Below are positions 1-7,021 of a stretch of 13,613 bases of DNA, in pieces. Below the pieces are notes generated by a model. The model was not told where the DNA came from and made no database searches. It worked only from the letters and a program-made list of their open reading frames with translations. The DNA is from an uncultured Clostridia bacterium (GTDB lineage: Bacteria; Bacillota; Clostridia; Oscillospirales; Ruminococcaceae). The stretch is from contig CAMWNQ010000031.1 in NCBI GenBank assembly GCA_947175655.1, positions 1 through 13,613 of the forward strand. Direction: 5' to 3'. Each line of letters opens with the position of its first letter. Positions within the stretch are counted from its first letter, which is position 1. Position numbers and translations under genes: made by a program.

Positions 1-18
1 ATACTACATTTAACTACA

Positions 19-2301
19 TTAAGATATAATATAAATTGAGTTAATTGAAATATCCTGATAGTAAAAACCATCGGATTTTCTGACTTTGTTGTATCTTTTG
101 GACATTTCAATGCTGAACTTATGGGAAGGCATCTTGTATTCGTTGTTTTCAGAAGCCCATTGACAGTACACGGCATAAAGAACCGATGACTTGACCTCAC
201 CGCCCTCCATAACGTAATCCGAATCAAGGAAAGCAGAAATAACATCCATTTCATTGCGGTATTCCTTTACAGCATTGAGAACAATCTTAGGTTTGTTAAG
301 ACCTTCATATTTCCATAAACGGTATCCTTCCATCATCCAGGCAAGAATATCGGGCAGTTCTTCAGTAAGCTTATCACCAAGGTCTTTATCGATTTTGTCC
401 TCAGGAATAGTAACAGTAAATGGAATAATATGTATCCTTCGCCAGATACCGATGTCAGTACCACGGATTGTCGGCTTATGATTGGTCGCCATCCACAGCT
501 TGAATTCAGGGCGGTACTCAAATTCGTCACCATAGAGCTTACGGGCAGTTACCACATCATCACCGGTGAGTTGTTTCAGAAGTCCTTCATTCAGTCGCAT
601 ACCTTCATTGGGTTCAACGGAAGTCACAAGTCTTGCTCCCTTAAGACGAGCAATATCTGTATTTGCGGTGCTTGTAGCTGATTTCATCATAATACTTTCT
701 GGCTGGATATTGGTTGCATATTCGCCGAGAATTGCACGGACAACCTCAAGAAATGTTGATTTACCATTTCTGCCAGTGCCATAAAGGAAGAACACACATT
801 GTTCAGAAGTCAGACCGCTGAGTGAGTAGCCGAGAGCCTTCTGTACATAGCGGATAAGTTCCTTGTCGCCATTGAAAATATCATCAAGGAAACTGAGCCA
901 GAGAACAGGACGTTTAGGATGAAGTGGCATAGAAGTACCAAGTATTCGTGTCATATAAAACTTGTGATTATGAGGTGTGATAGTACAGTCATCAAGATTA
1001 AGAACACCGCTTTGCGAATTTACAAGTGTTTTGTGTGTATCCAGCTCAGAAGGACTGATTGCAACGATATGCTCGAATTCCTTGACCATAGCTCTTTTTG
1101 CAGCATTTGAACGGGTACGCTTCATATGCTTCTGATAATCTTGCAGGTAGTTGCCTCCCTCATATTCTGTCCAGGTTTTTAGTTCCTGCTTCATACGGTC
1201 AAGCACGAGGTCAGCATAAGCGTATATTATGCCACGGTCATCATACTGCCATTTTCCGTCCTGATAATAGAGCCAGCGTTTGTCAATATAACAATAGCGG
1301 AGGATATTGCCACACAGGTCAGACATTCTCTGGGCATTGCCGGTATCGTCAAGTGTATGCATCGGAATTGTAGCTGATGGAACAGGCGGATTTGTATTGT
1401 TGATTGCAATAGAATAATTGTCAGATACCTGCGGATTATAGAAACTCTTGCAGTTGGTAACTGCTCTTGTAAGCGTTATCATTCCGTAGGTACTGCCACA
1501 CTGTTTTCTGTCCCACTTGTCACGCATCAGACCGCTGTTCCGATAAATCCTGTCCATAAGCTGTGTATCTCCTCTGCACCAGAAAGCAAGGAGATTGCAG
1601 AAAGCCATATCAGCTTCAGATTGAGACGGATAATCCGAAATATCTCCTTTATAAAGAGCAGTGAATTTTTCACCGTGCTGAGATTTCATTGCTTTGCTGA
1701 TAATTTCTTGCTCAGAAAGACTGACAGGAGTCAACGGAAGCTGTGCAGGCTGAGAAGATGCTTGATTATTGTCTCCTAAATATTTTGTATGGAGTTGCTT
1801 TATGCGTTCGGTACAGTCAGTAATTCCGGCAAATTCAGAACAACTTGCACCTGTCATAATAAAAAATCTACCCTTGTCATACATCTCAACTTTACCTTTT
1901 CGTCTGCCGCTGGGAGGAAGAGTACCTTTGCAAATTATATGGATTCCATTTCCGGACTGAGAAAGTTCAGAATAGGACTGCAGTCCGTAGATGAATTCAT
2001 AGACAATGTTGTCGGTATCACCGTTGTTGTAATCTTTGATAGCATTGCGACAGTCATCGAGATCAACGCCAAAGTAACCGGAATTAGTGAACATAAAACC
2101 GATACCGCTGTATTTCTTTGATTCTCTGATAGCGATTTCAAAATTACTCCAAGTCTGTGGATTATTGCTCATTGCCTGTCCGCCGGTCTTAGGATTTATA
2201 GGTATTTTTTTAATACCTGAATGAGAACTTGCATCGGGAATAGACTTCCAGCATACCCAGTTAGGGCAGTCTTTAAGTTCTTTAGGGATGTATTCGTACA
2301 T
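19..2301 (-). CDS. AEP-type primase fused to D5/SF3 replicative helicase
   Basis: Bifunctional phage replication protein: an N-terminal archaeo-eukaryotic-type primase makes RNA/DNA primers and a C-terminal superfamily 3 helicase unwinds the fork. In the 760-aa product the primase motifs are VDLDD (D80, D82), the SGNGIH histidine motif (H121) and YDKGRFF near 141-147. The helicase has Walker A GTGRNGKST at 508-516, a Walker B-like strand ending in E563, motif C with N607 (MATNHKP), and an Arg pair near 621-622. Length and layout match phage/plasmid P4-type primases with a D5 N-terminal domain. The frame is open upstream to 2409, but those 36 codons overlap the DUF669 gene; the ATG at 2301 has AAAGGAT about 9 nt upstream and starts the conserved MYEYIPKELK segment. 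It is the last visible gene of the leftward replication operon. Confidence 0.93.
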   Translation of the reverse strand: MYEYIPKELKDCPNWVCWKSIPDASSHSGIKKIPINPKTGGQAMSNNPQTWSNFEIAIRESKKYSGIGFMFTNSGYFGVDLDDCRNAIKDYNNGDTDNIVYEFIYGLQSYSELSQSGNGIHIICKGTLPPSGRRKGKVEMYDKGRFFIMTGASCSEFAGITDCTERIKQLHTKYLGDNNQASSQPAQLPLTPVSLSEQEIISKAMKSQHGEKFTALYKGDISDYPSQSEADMAFCNLLAFWCRGDTQLMDRIYRNSGLMRDKWDRKQCGSTYGMITLTRAVTNCKSFYNPQVSDNYSIAINNTNPPVPSATIPMHTLDDTGNAQRMSDLCGNILRYCYIDKRWLYYQDGKWQYDDRGIIYAYADLVLDRMKQELKTWTEYEGGNYLQDYQKHMKRTRSNAAKRAMVKEFEHIVAISPSELDTHKTLVNSQSGVLNLDDCTITPHNHKFYMTRILGTSMPLHPKRPVLWLSFLDDIFNGDKELIRYVQKALGYSLSGLTSEQCVFFLYGTGRNGKSTFLEVVRAILGEYATNIQPESIMMKSATSTANTDIARLKGARLVTSVEPNEGMRLNEGLLKQLTGDDVVTARKLYGDEFEYRPEFKLWMATNHKPTIRGTDIGIWRRIHIIPFTVTIPEDKIDKDLGDKLTEELPDILAWMMEGYRLWKYEGLNKPKIVLNAVKEYRNEMDVISAFLDSDYVMEGGEVKSSVLYAVYCQWASENNEYKMPSHKFSIEMSKRYNKVRKSDGFYYQDISINSIYIIS

Positions 2302-2320
2302 AAGTATAATCCTTTCATCA

Positions 2321-2350
2321 TATATGGAGGGCAAAACTGTCCTCCATATG
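2321..2350 (-). promoter_or_regulatory. Stem-loop in the leader of the primase gene
   Basis: The 61-bp gap between the DUF669 stop and the primase start holds a 9-bp perfect stem (2322-2330 with 2341-2349), extendable inwards by a G-U pair and two more pairs. On the minus strand the 5' arm contains GGAGG and the 3' arm CCTCC. No T-run follows, so it is not an ordinary terminator. It ends about 20 nt before the primase start codon, just outside the apparent ribosome binding site. A role in RNA processing or translation control is inference. Confidence 0.55.
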
Positions 2351-2362
2351 AATTGTATATAT

Positions 2363-2932
2363 TTAGAATGGAACATCGTCGTCACTGAGTACTTCAATGA
2401 AATCATCAAGAGAGCTTATATTTGCTGTTGCATCTGCAAATTGTTCCTGTGGACGCTGTGCAACAGTATCAGCTGTAACAGCAGGCTTTTCCTTGTAGAC
2501 GTGCTTGCATTCAGGAAACCTTGATTCATTCATGAATTTTACAATCTCACGTTTCTGACCGTTATATTCATCGTGTCCGATGGTCACTCTCATAACGTGA
2601 TCAATGAGATCAGCACACAAATCGTTTACCGTTTCATAAGATTTTCCACTAGGGAGTTTTGCCGCCTTTGCAAGCTGCATAATCTGTTTGAAACTGTAGC
2701 CTTGCACCTGCATATCAGCCTGAGTCGGTTCTTTGCGTTTCCAGAGTGTATGGAAGATACAGCGGTTTTGATATTTCTGTTCTGTGTCATTGCGGATAAT
2801 AAGTGTGAGATTAAGTCCGGTAGCACCGTTCTGAGTGGTACGTTCCTCAATCTTCTTGATAATGACTTCATATTCACCAGTAGGGATAAGGTCAAAGTCG
2901 TTTACATCTGTATAATCAGTTGAAAATCCCAT
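2363..2932 (-). CDS. DUF669-family phage protein, probable SSB-like ssDNA-binding protein
   Basis: 189-aa protein matching the DUF669 family of phage early regions, with an N-terminal beta-rich segment that starts MGFSTDYTDVNDFDLIPTGEY. Residues about 150-178 form a low-complexity Ala/Gln/Thr linker. The protein ends in DDDVPF (184-189), nearly identical to the acidic DDDIPF tip by which bacterial SSB recruits partner proteins. That tip, the linker and its place between a VRR-NUC nuclease and the primase/helicase suggest a single-strand-binding protein for phage replication and recombination; this is inference, as DUF669 itself has no function by name. The start ATG has AAAGGAGA about 8 nt upstream, overlapping the stop of the nuclease gene. 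Confidence 0.88.
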   Translation of the reverse strand: MGFSTDYTDVNDFDLIPTGEYEVIIKKIEERTTQNGATGLNLTLIIRNDTEQKYQNRCIFHTLWKRKEPTQADMQVQGYSFKQIMQLAKAAKLPSGKSYETVNDLCADLIDHVMRVTIGHDEYNGQKREIVKFMNESRFPECKHVYKEKPAVTADTVAQRPQEQFADATANISSLDDFIEVLSDDDVPF

Positions 2933-2936
2933 TTTT

Positions 2937-3251
2937 TCAGTCTCCTTTAATTAAATTTAATGCGTCCTTAACACTGTGACATATTCCGGCTACTGCACCA
3001 TTTTTCTGCATTGTATCAAGGAAGTGTTTCTGTTGGTTCGTTGGTCTTCCTGTTAGCGTTTTTACTTCGATAAATACTGCACGTCCGTCTGATTTTCTGA
3101 AACCGAATAAATCAGAGAAACCTTTCGGAACGCCAGTACTGAAGTATCTTCCATCTTGGGTATAACCTGTTCCGACATTCATTCGGAATAAGATACAGCT
3201 GTCAGACAGGGCTATACGTATTTCATTCTGTATTTTGTGTTCCTCCGTCAT
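2937..3251 (-). CDS. VRR-NUC (PD-(D/E)XK) nuclease
   Basis: 104-aa stand-alone VRR-NUC nuclease, a restriction-endonuclease-fold enzyme common in phage replication modules and thought to cut branched or flapped DNA. The catalytic residues are visible: E10 in helix 1, the GFSD motif with D47 (in place of PD), and the IEVK motif with E62 and K64, followed by the conserved GRPTNQQ segment (Q73/Q74) of the last helix. The frame is open a further 31 codons upstream, but the ATG at 3251 is preceded by GGAGGAGA and removes an untypical hydrophobic N-terminus that would overlap the HNH-like gene. Only 4 bases separate it from the upstream stop, and its own stop sits in the ribosome binding site of the DUF669 gene, so translation is probably coupled. 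Confidence 0.9.
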   Translation of the reverse strand: MTEEHKIQNEIRIALSDSCILFRMNVGTGYTQDGRYFSTGVPKGFSDLFGFRKSDGRAVFIEVKTLTGRPTNQQKHFLDTMQKNGAVAGICHSVKDALNLIKGD

Positions 3252-3255
3252 AATC

Positions 3256-3732
3256 CTATCTCCTCCTATTAGCAGCCTGTTCTTTATAAGTAGCCCATCT
3301 ACAATTTTCAGGACAATAGTTACCATTATTATCAATTCGGTCAATAGTCAAACCTTCTTTATAGCCATGTGTTACAGCCCATTGATAAAAGGGAATGAAG
3401 CTTTTATTCCATTCATCGCAAACGCTTATACCACGCCCACCATAATTGGGATATTTTTTTACATTTGGATTTCGACATCTTTGACGCATTGAATTCCAAA
3501 CATAATAGAGTTTAGTGTGACATTGAGCATGAGTTGTGGAATCTTTTAAAGTTTCATGCATACGACAACCACATGATACTGTGCGTCCATCGATTAGGTG
3601 ATCTCTACGGATTATTTTCTCATTTCCACAAGTACATTTGCAGTAATAGTATGAATGATGATTTTTTCTAAAAGCAAATTTCTCGACAGTCAATCGACCA
3701 TAAATATTTCCTGAAATATCTTTTCTTATCAT
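3256..3732 (-). CDS. HNH-like zinc-finger phage protein (homing-endonuclease type)
   Basis: 158-aa protein. Residues about 30-56 hold a Cys cluster (CKCTCGN ... SCGC) that looks like a zinc knuckle. The C-terminal half has the YPNYGGRGISVC and LTIDRIDNNGNYCPENCRWA segments of the widespread phage family usually annotated as HNH endonuclease. The canonical DH pair of HNH enzymes reads DR here, so nuclease activity is uncertain; a DNA-binding role is possible. It starts by an ATGA overlap (3729-3732) with the helicase stop and ends 4 bases before the VRR-NUC start. This is a typical insertion slot for mobile HNH genes, although the tight coupling argues that it is settled in the operon. Confidence 0.82.
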   Translation of the reverse strand: MIRKDISGNIYGRLTVEKFAFRKNHHSYYYCKCTCGNEKIIRRDHLIDGRTVSCGCRMHETLKDSTTHAQCHTKLYYVWNSMRQRCRNPNVKKYPNYGGRGISVCDEWNKSFIPFYQWAVTHGYKEGLTIDRIDNNGNYCPENCRWATYKEQAANRRR

Positions 3733-5063
3733 TTGATAAACCCCATCTCCTTTCCTTTATAATAGGCGTACCCCGATTTATAACCCATTTTCTTGGCATA
3801 AGCCTGTAACTCCTGCATATTTTTACATTGTTCTGAAGAATCATAATCAAGGACAAATCCTGTTATTTTCTCCAGATTTGTATTTTCCTCAGTATCGAGA
3901 ATACGCTCTTTCTGTGGAAATACATATCCGCAGTCAGGGCAGACAGTTCTGCCGAATTTGGGTGGTTCAAATGTATAGAAGCATTCAGGACATTGTGTGG
4001 CTTTGACTTCATCTTTAATATCATTCTTATCCTTGAATTTTTTCTTACCTTCGAGTGACCATTCTCTGTCCGCATCAGGCATACCGAAACGGGCATAGTT
4101 GCCTACATGGTCAATGATGATGGCTTTCTTGCCTTTTTTGTAACGCATACAACGCATAGATTGCTGAATATAGAGCGTTAAAGATTTAGTAGGGCGGAGG
4201 AGTATAGAACACTCACAGTCGGGAACATCAAATCCTTCGGAGATTAAATCTACATTACAGAGAATTTTTATCTTACCACTTCGAAAATCTGCAATAATGC
4301 GGTCACGCTCATATTTTGGAGTGCTTCCATCAATATGTACTGCCGAAATTCCTGCACTCCTGAACTCCTCCGCCATAGCCATCGAATGATTCACAGAAAC
4401 GCAGTAGCAGATAGCCTGTTTATCATCGGCAAGTTGTCTGTAATATTTGATTGCATTTCCGAACACAGCTTTTTTCAGCATAACCTTTTCTAAGGATTTT
4501 GTTTCAAATTCACCGTGTTGGATTTTGATGCCTGTCAGGTCTGCGATGGATGGAGCATAATAATCATATGGTGCGAGATAATTATTTTCAATAAGCCATT
4601 TTGCCGAAACTCCCTCAACCAGTATGTCATTTACATCTCCAAGTCCGCTTCCATCCAGTCGTACCGGAGTAGCTGTTACTCCGATACGCTTTGCATTCGG
4701 AAAAGCATCATAAATTTTCCTGTAGGTGGAAGCTTTGGAGTGATGATTTTCATCGGTGATAATGAGTGATGGGGGAGTAAGTCTTGAAATTCTTCTGGAA
4801 GCGGTCTGCACCATCATTACATCGCATCGGCTCATATCGACACCCCACCAGCTGAAAGTGCGTTTTATCTGCTCCACCAGTTCCTTGCGGTGAACGATAA
4901 ACAATACCTGATTATGCTTTTCAGTCGCACTCTTTGCAATGTCAGCGACTATGACTGATTTACCGCCGCCACATGGAAGAACAATGCAGGGAGCAACAGC
5001 TCCATTGCGGTATGCGTTGCGAGCCTTTTCAATCAAATCAATCTGATACGGTCTCAGGCTCAT
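3729..5063 (-). CDS. SF2 DEAD/DEAH-type DNA helicase with zinc ribbon
   Basis: 444-aa superfamily 2 helicase of the kind found beside phage primases; expected to remodel or unwind DNA at the fork or during recombination. Visible motifs: Q-motif region LRPYQ (3-7), Walker A PCGGGKS (30-36), motif II as DENH (104-107), motif III TATP (130-133), and motif VI QQSMRCMR (300-307) with two arginines. The usual glycine before the first motif VI Arg is replaced by Met. A C-terminal CPEC...CPDC zinc ribbon (C358, C361, C375, C378) is typical of phage members. The gene starts in an ATGA overlap (5060-5063) with the ATPase stop and ends in an ATGA overlap with the HNH-like gene, so the three are translationally coupled. 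Confidence 0.93.
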   Translation of the reverse strand: MSLRPYQIDLIEKARNAYRNGAVAPCIVLPCGGGKSVIVADIAKSATEKHNQVLFIVHRKELVEQIKRTFSWWGVDMSRCDVMMVQTASRRISRLTPPSLIITDENHHSKASTYRKIYDAFPNAKRIGVTATPVRLDGSGLGDVNDILVEGVSAKWLIENNYLAPYDYYAPSIADLTGIKIQHGEFETKSLEKVMLKKAVFGNAIKYYRQLADDKQAICYCVSVNHSMAMAEEFRSAGISAVHIDGSTPKYERDRIIADFRSGKIKILCNVDLISEGFDVPDCECSILLRPTKSLTLYIQQSMRCMRYKKGKKAIIIDHVGNYARFGMPDADREWSLEGKKKFKDKNDIKDEVKATQCPECFYTFEPPKFGRTVCPDCGYVFPQKERILDTEENTNLEKITGFVLDYDSSEQCKNMQELQAYAKKMGYKSGYAYYKGKEMGFIK

Positions 5064-5929
5064 TTGCTTTTTTGCTCCTTCAGTTTCTTGATTTCTTTTG
5101 CCATACAGTTCCAGCAGAGTTTTCTGCCATAGTTCTTCAGCGTTCCGTCGACAATTTGTTGTATTGTTCTGTTACCGACCGGAAAAATTTTTTTATTACA
5201 ATCAGAGCATATTTCAGGTTCAACTCCCTCATCAAGCCAGTCTTTCAGTGCTTTCCCGAGTTCCGGAGTAATAATTCCTGACCAAGTATCAAGGAAGGTC
5301 GTATCCTTTGATGCTGATGCAATATGATTTCTTGCGATATTCAAAACTATATCAAACTCATATTCAGTATTTTCACGCTGAACAGGTGCAAGTCCGATTT
5401 TTACAGGTGCGAGTTTACCCTTGTCATTTTCTTCCATAGCATAAGCCATTTTTGTACGGAGTGTAATAATTGTATGGCAGTTTGCGGACAGAATCGAATT
5501 TACAAGATTATTTTGAATTTTTCCTGCCTCGCTCCAGGCAGTATAATCATTCTTTTTAGAATTTTGGGCAATGTCTGATTTAATATCAAGAACACCGCCC
5601 TCATTATCCCACGCATGGCTGAAACTGTCCACAATAACAACACCATCCGCACCGACAGCTTCCGCACCCTCTCTGACCATATTAATATACTTGTCCGGAG
5701 AGTATGGAGCTGTCATTTCCTGATACAGAAATTCTCCTGTATTGAAGTCAGAACGGTTTGCATAGAATTTTGCACGTCCGTGTTCTGTATCAATAAGGGC
5801 AATTTTGCTCCAGTCATTTGTTATTCCATATGCTATCAACAATGCTGACAAAGTTTTTCCAGCACCGCTGGGTCCTGCAAGAGCAAGTCTGAGCTTGCTT
5901 TTTTCTCTTGTTGCTTTTTGAAACGCCAT
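5060..5929 (-). CDS. RecA-fold AAA ATPase, Sak4-like recombinase candidate
   Basis: 289-aa ATP-binding protein of the phage AAA/RecA-like group that includes Sak4-type single-strand annealing proteins. Walker A GPSGAGKT spans 19-26, IDTEHGRAKFY (46-56) follows, and Walker B is VVIVDS with D101. Unlike minimal Sak4 proteins it has a C-terminal CSDC...CWNC zinc ribbon (C241, C244, C272, C275) followed by a Lys-rich tail. Known Sak4 proteins work with a cognate SSB, and the DUF669 protein downstream is a candidate partner (inference). The start has GTGAGG upstream; it lies 9 bases after the Gp157 stop and overlaps the helicase start by ATGA. Some phages carry RecT or Erf at this position; none is seen here, so this is the likely recombinase. 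Confidence 0.9.
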   Translation of the reverse strand: MAFQKATREKSKLRLALAGPSGAGKTLSALLIAYGITNDWSKIALIDTEHGRAKFYANRSDFNTGEFLYQEMTAPYSPDKYINMVREGAEAVGADGVVIVDSFSHAWDNEGGVLDIKSDIAQNSKKNDYTAWSEAGKIQNNLVNSILSANCHTIITLRTKMAYAMEENDKGKLAPVKIGLAPVQRENTEYEFDIVLNIARNHIASASKDTTFLDTWSGIITPELGKALKDWLDEGVEPEICSDCNKKIFPVGNRTIQQIVDGTLKNYGRKLCWNCMAKEIKKLKEQKSK

Positions 5930-5938
5930 TTTAAAACC

Positions 5939-6400
5939 TCACTTTATTTGAATATTTTGCTTTTCTACAAGTTCTGCACCCTCTATTTTTTCACCTGCAA
6001 GAATTGCTTTTTTTATCTTCATTTTATCAGGTATATATGTGATTTTCTCTGTACACCATTTTTTCGGAAGTATGTCTGTATTAACTTCTGCTGATACTGA
6101 TTTTCTGAAAGTTATCTGAACTCTTGCAGTTTCAAACGGCTGACAGCTGAGAGCGTTGCTGAGCCACACACGGAGCGATTTCGCCTTGTTTTCAGCGGAC
6201 TTCATACGCTTGTCAAGTGTATCACGTTCCGCCCTGATTGCCGTTGCATTGGATTCAAGGTTCTTTATCCAAAGTGCTACTCCTTCAAGCTTTCTGCTAC
6301 GCTCTATCATAAGCATAGACAGTTTATCAAAATCAATGATTTCACCAGTCTCATCATCAAGACATGACGAAATTTCAGCATCAATTTCGTATAAAGTCAT
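5939..6400 (-). CDS. Siphovirus Gp157-family protein
   Basis: 153-aa protein with the N-terminus MTLYEID and the acidic LDDETGEIID segment (about 14-23) characteristic of the Siphovirus Gp157 family, named from a streptococcal phage. It is followed by a long helical coiled-coil region (about 25-80) and a C-terminal LPKKW...PDKMKIKKAILAGEKIEGAELV segment also typical of the family. Gp157 regularly precedes the Sak4-like ATPase; its biochemical role is not established. The ribosome binding site AAAGGAGGTGA, about 7 nt from the ATG, is the strongest in this operon. It lies just downstream of a large terminator-like hairpin, so expression of the whole core module may be gated there. Confidence 0.9.
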   Translation of the reverse strand: MTLYEIDAEISSCLDDETGEIIDFDKLSMLMIERSRKLEGVALWIKNLESNATAIRAERDTLDKRMKSAENKAKSLRVWLSNALSCQPFETARVQITFRKSVSAEVNTDILPKKWCTEKITYIPDKMKIKKAILAGEKIEGAELVEKQNIQIK

Positions 6401-6421
6401 AAATTTTCACCTCCTTTCAAT

Positions 6422-6487
6422 AAAAAATAGCCGGATGAAATACAGAAAACGACCATATTAATCGTTCTGTATATCATCCGGCTATTT
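6422..6487 (-). terminator. Long intrinsic-terminator-like hairpin upstream of the Gp157 gene
   Basis: A 63-nt inverted repeat: 14 perfect pairs (6425-6438 with 6474-6487, containing AGCCGGAT/ATCCGGCT), one A-A mismatch, 8 more pairs, a 2-nt bulge and 3 pairs around a 9-nt loop. Read on the minus strand, the stem is followed by six Ts (6427-6422), as in a rho-independent terminator; on the plus strand only three Ts follow. It lies after the Com-like gene and about 10 nt before the Gp157 ribosome binding site, which leaves no room for a new promoter. It may be an attenuator, an RNA-processing site or a partial terminator. Confidence 0.75.
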
Positions 6488-6493
6488 GGTAGC

Positions 6494-6667
6494 TTAGTAA
6501 CTCCTTTGCTCGGTATGATTATTTATAAAATTTTGCTTTATACATATTACCTTTACAATATTATGGCAGTTAGGACATTTAAGCTCTACCACAATGGGAT
6601 TTGTCTGTGTTATTCCACCCACATCAAATGCTCTTTTATTGCATTTAGGGCATTTTATTTTCTGCAT
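6494..6667 (-). CDS. Small zinc-ribbon protein resembling phage Mu Com
   Basis: 57-aa protein with two CxxC pairs (CPKC at 6-9 and CPNC at 31-34) in the spacing of a zinc ribbon. The opening MQKIKCPKCNK, then a variable loop and ELKCPNCHN, resembles the Com protein of phage Mu, an RNA-binding translational activator that opens an inhibitory stem-loop before the mom gene. The similarity is short and mostly Cys-driven, so other small zinc ribbons are possible. The ATG at 6667 is preferred over the one at 6682 because GGTGAT lies at the right distance before it. It overlaps the 3' end of the upstream zinc-ribbon gene by 23 bp. Directly downstream is the large hairpin before Gp157. Confidence 0.7.
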   Translation of the reverse strand: MQKIKCPKCNKRAFDVGGITQTNPIVVELKCPNCHNIVKVICIKQNFINNHTEQRSY

Positions 6668-7007
6668 TGTTATCACCATCATTCAGAATTTCTTCGCCAC
6701 GCTTTTTCAAATTGGGCATTAATTTTTTCTGTCGGACAATTAACCTGTCAAGTTTGTGTTGAAGTTTCTGTATAGTTCCGAGTGGAAGTATATTTTCACG
6801 ACATCTTGTAATTTTATTCTGAATTGCTACACGCTGTTCAATCAGTTTACGCATGGTGGTATTGGTAGTTAAAATATGATATTTTGCATTACATTTCGTA
6901 CAGTAAAAATATTGCACTATAATATCACCTTTGTGGATTTCGCCACAGTTCTCTGGAGCTATTGCAAAATCATGTCCACATTTGTCACAGGTTACACATT
7001 TATTCAT
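6645..7007 (-). CDS. Zinc-ribbon phage protein with C-terminal coiled coil, unknown function
   Basis: 120-aa protein. An N-terminal zinc ribbon uses C7, C10, C36 and C39 (CDKCGHDF ... YCTKCNAKY), and residues about 50-105 are strongly helical and basic (RKLIEQR ... KLDRLIVRQKKL), compatible with a coiled coil. I recognise the general pattern from hypothetical proteins of Firmicutes phages but know no function; binding of DNA or RNA is plausible. The ATG at 7007 is kept although its ribosome binding site is weak, as it starts directly before the zinc ribbon, 14 bases after the RNA ligase stop. Its 3' end overlaps the Com-like gene, so the two may be co-translated. Confidence 0.78.
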   Translation of the reverse strand: MNKCVTCDKCGHDFAIAPENCGEIHKGDIIVQYFYCTKCNAKYHILTTNTTMRKLIEQRVAIQNKITRCRENILPLGTIQKLQHKLDRLIVRQKKLMPNLKKRGEEILNDGDNNAENKMP

Positions 7008-7021
7008 AGTTATTAATTATC

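Noticed and set aside
1098..1373. Plus-strand ORF opposite the primase/helicase gene
   Set aside because: Shadow frame of a conserved domain, with skewed composition and no start signal.
2302..2409. N-terminal extension of the primase to an ATG at 2409
   Set aside because: The extra 36 codons overlap the DUF669 gene, contain no family-like sequence, and the ATG at 2301 has a proper ribosome binding site.
6422..6487. Interpretation of the long inverted repeat as a MITE
   Set aside because: No target-site duplication or second copy is seen in the window, and the one-sided T-run and position fit a terminator better.
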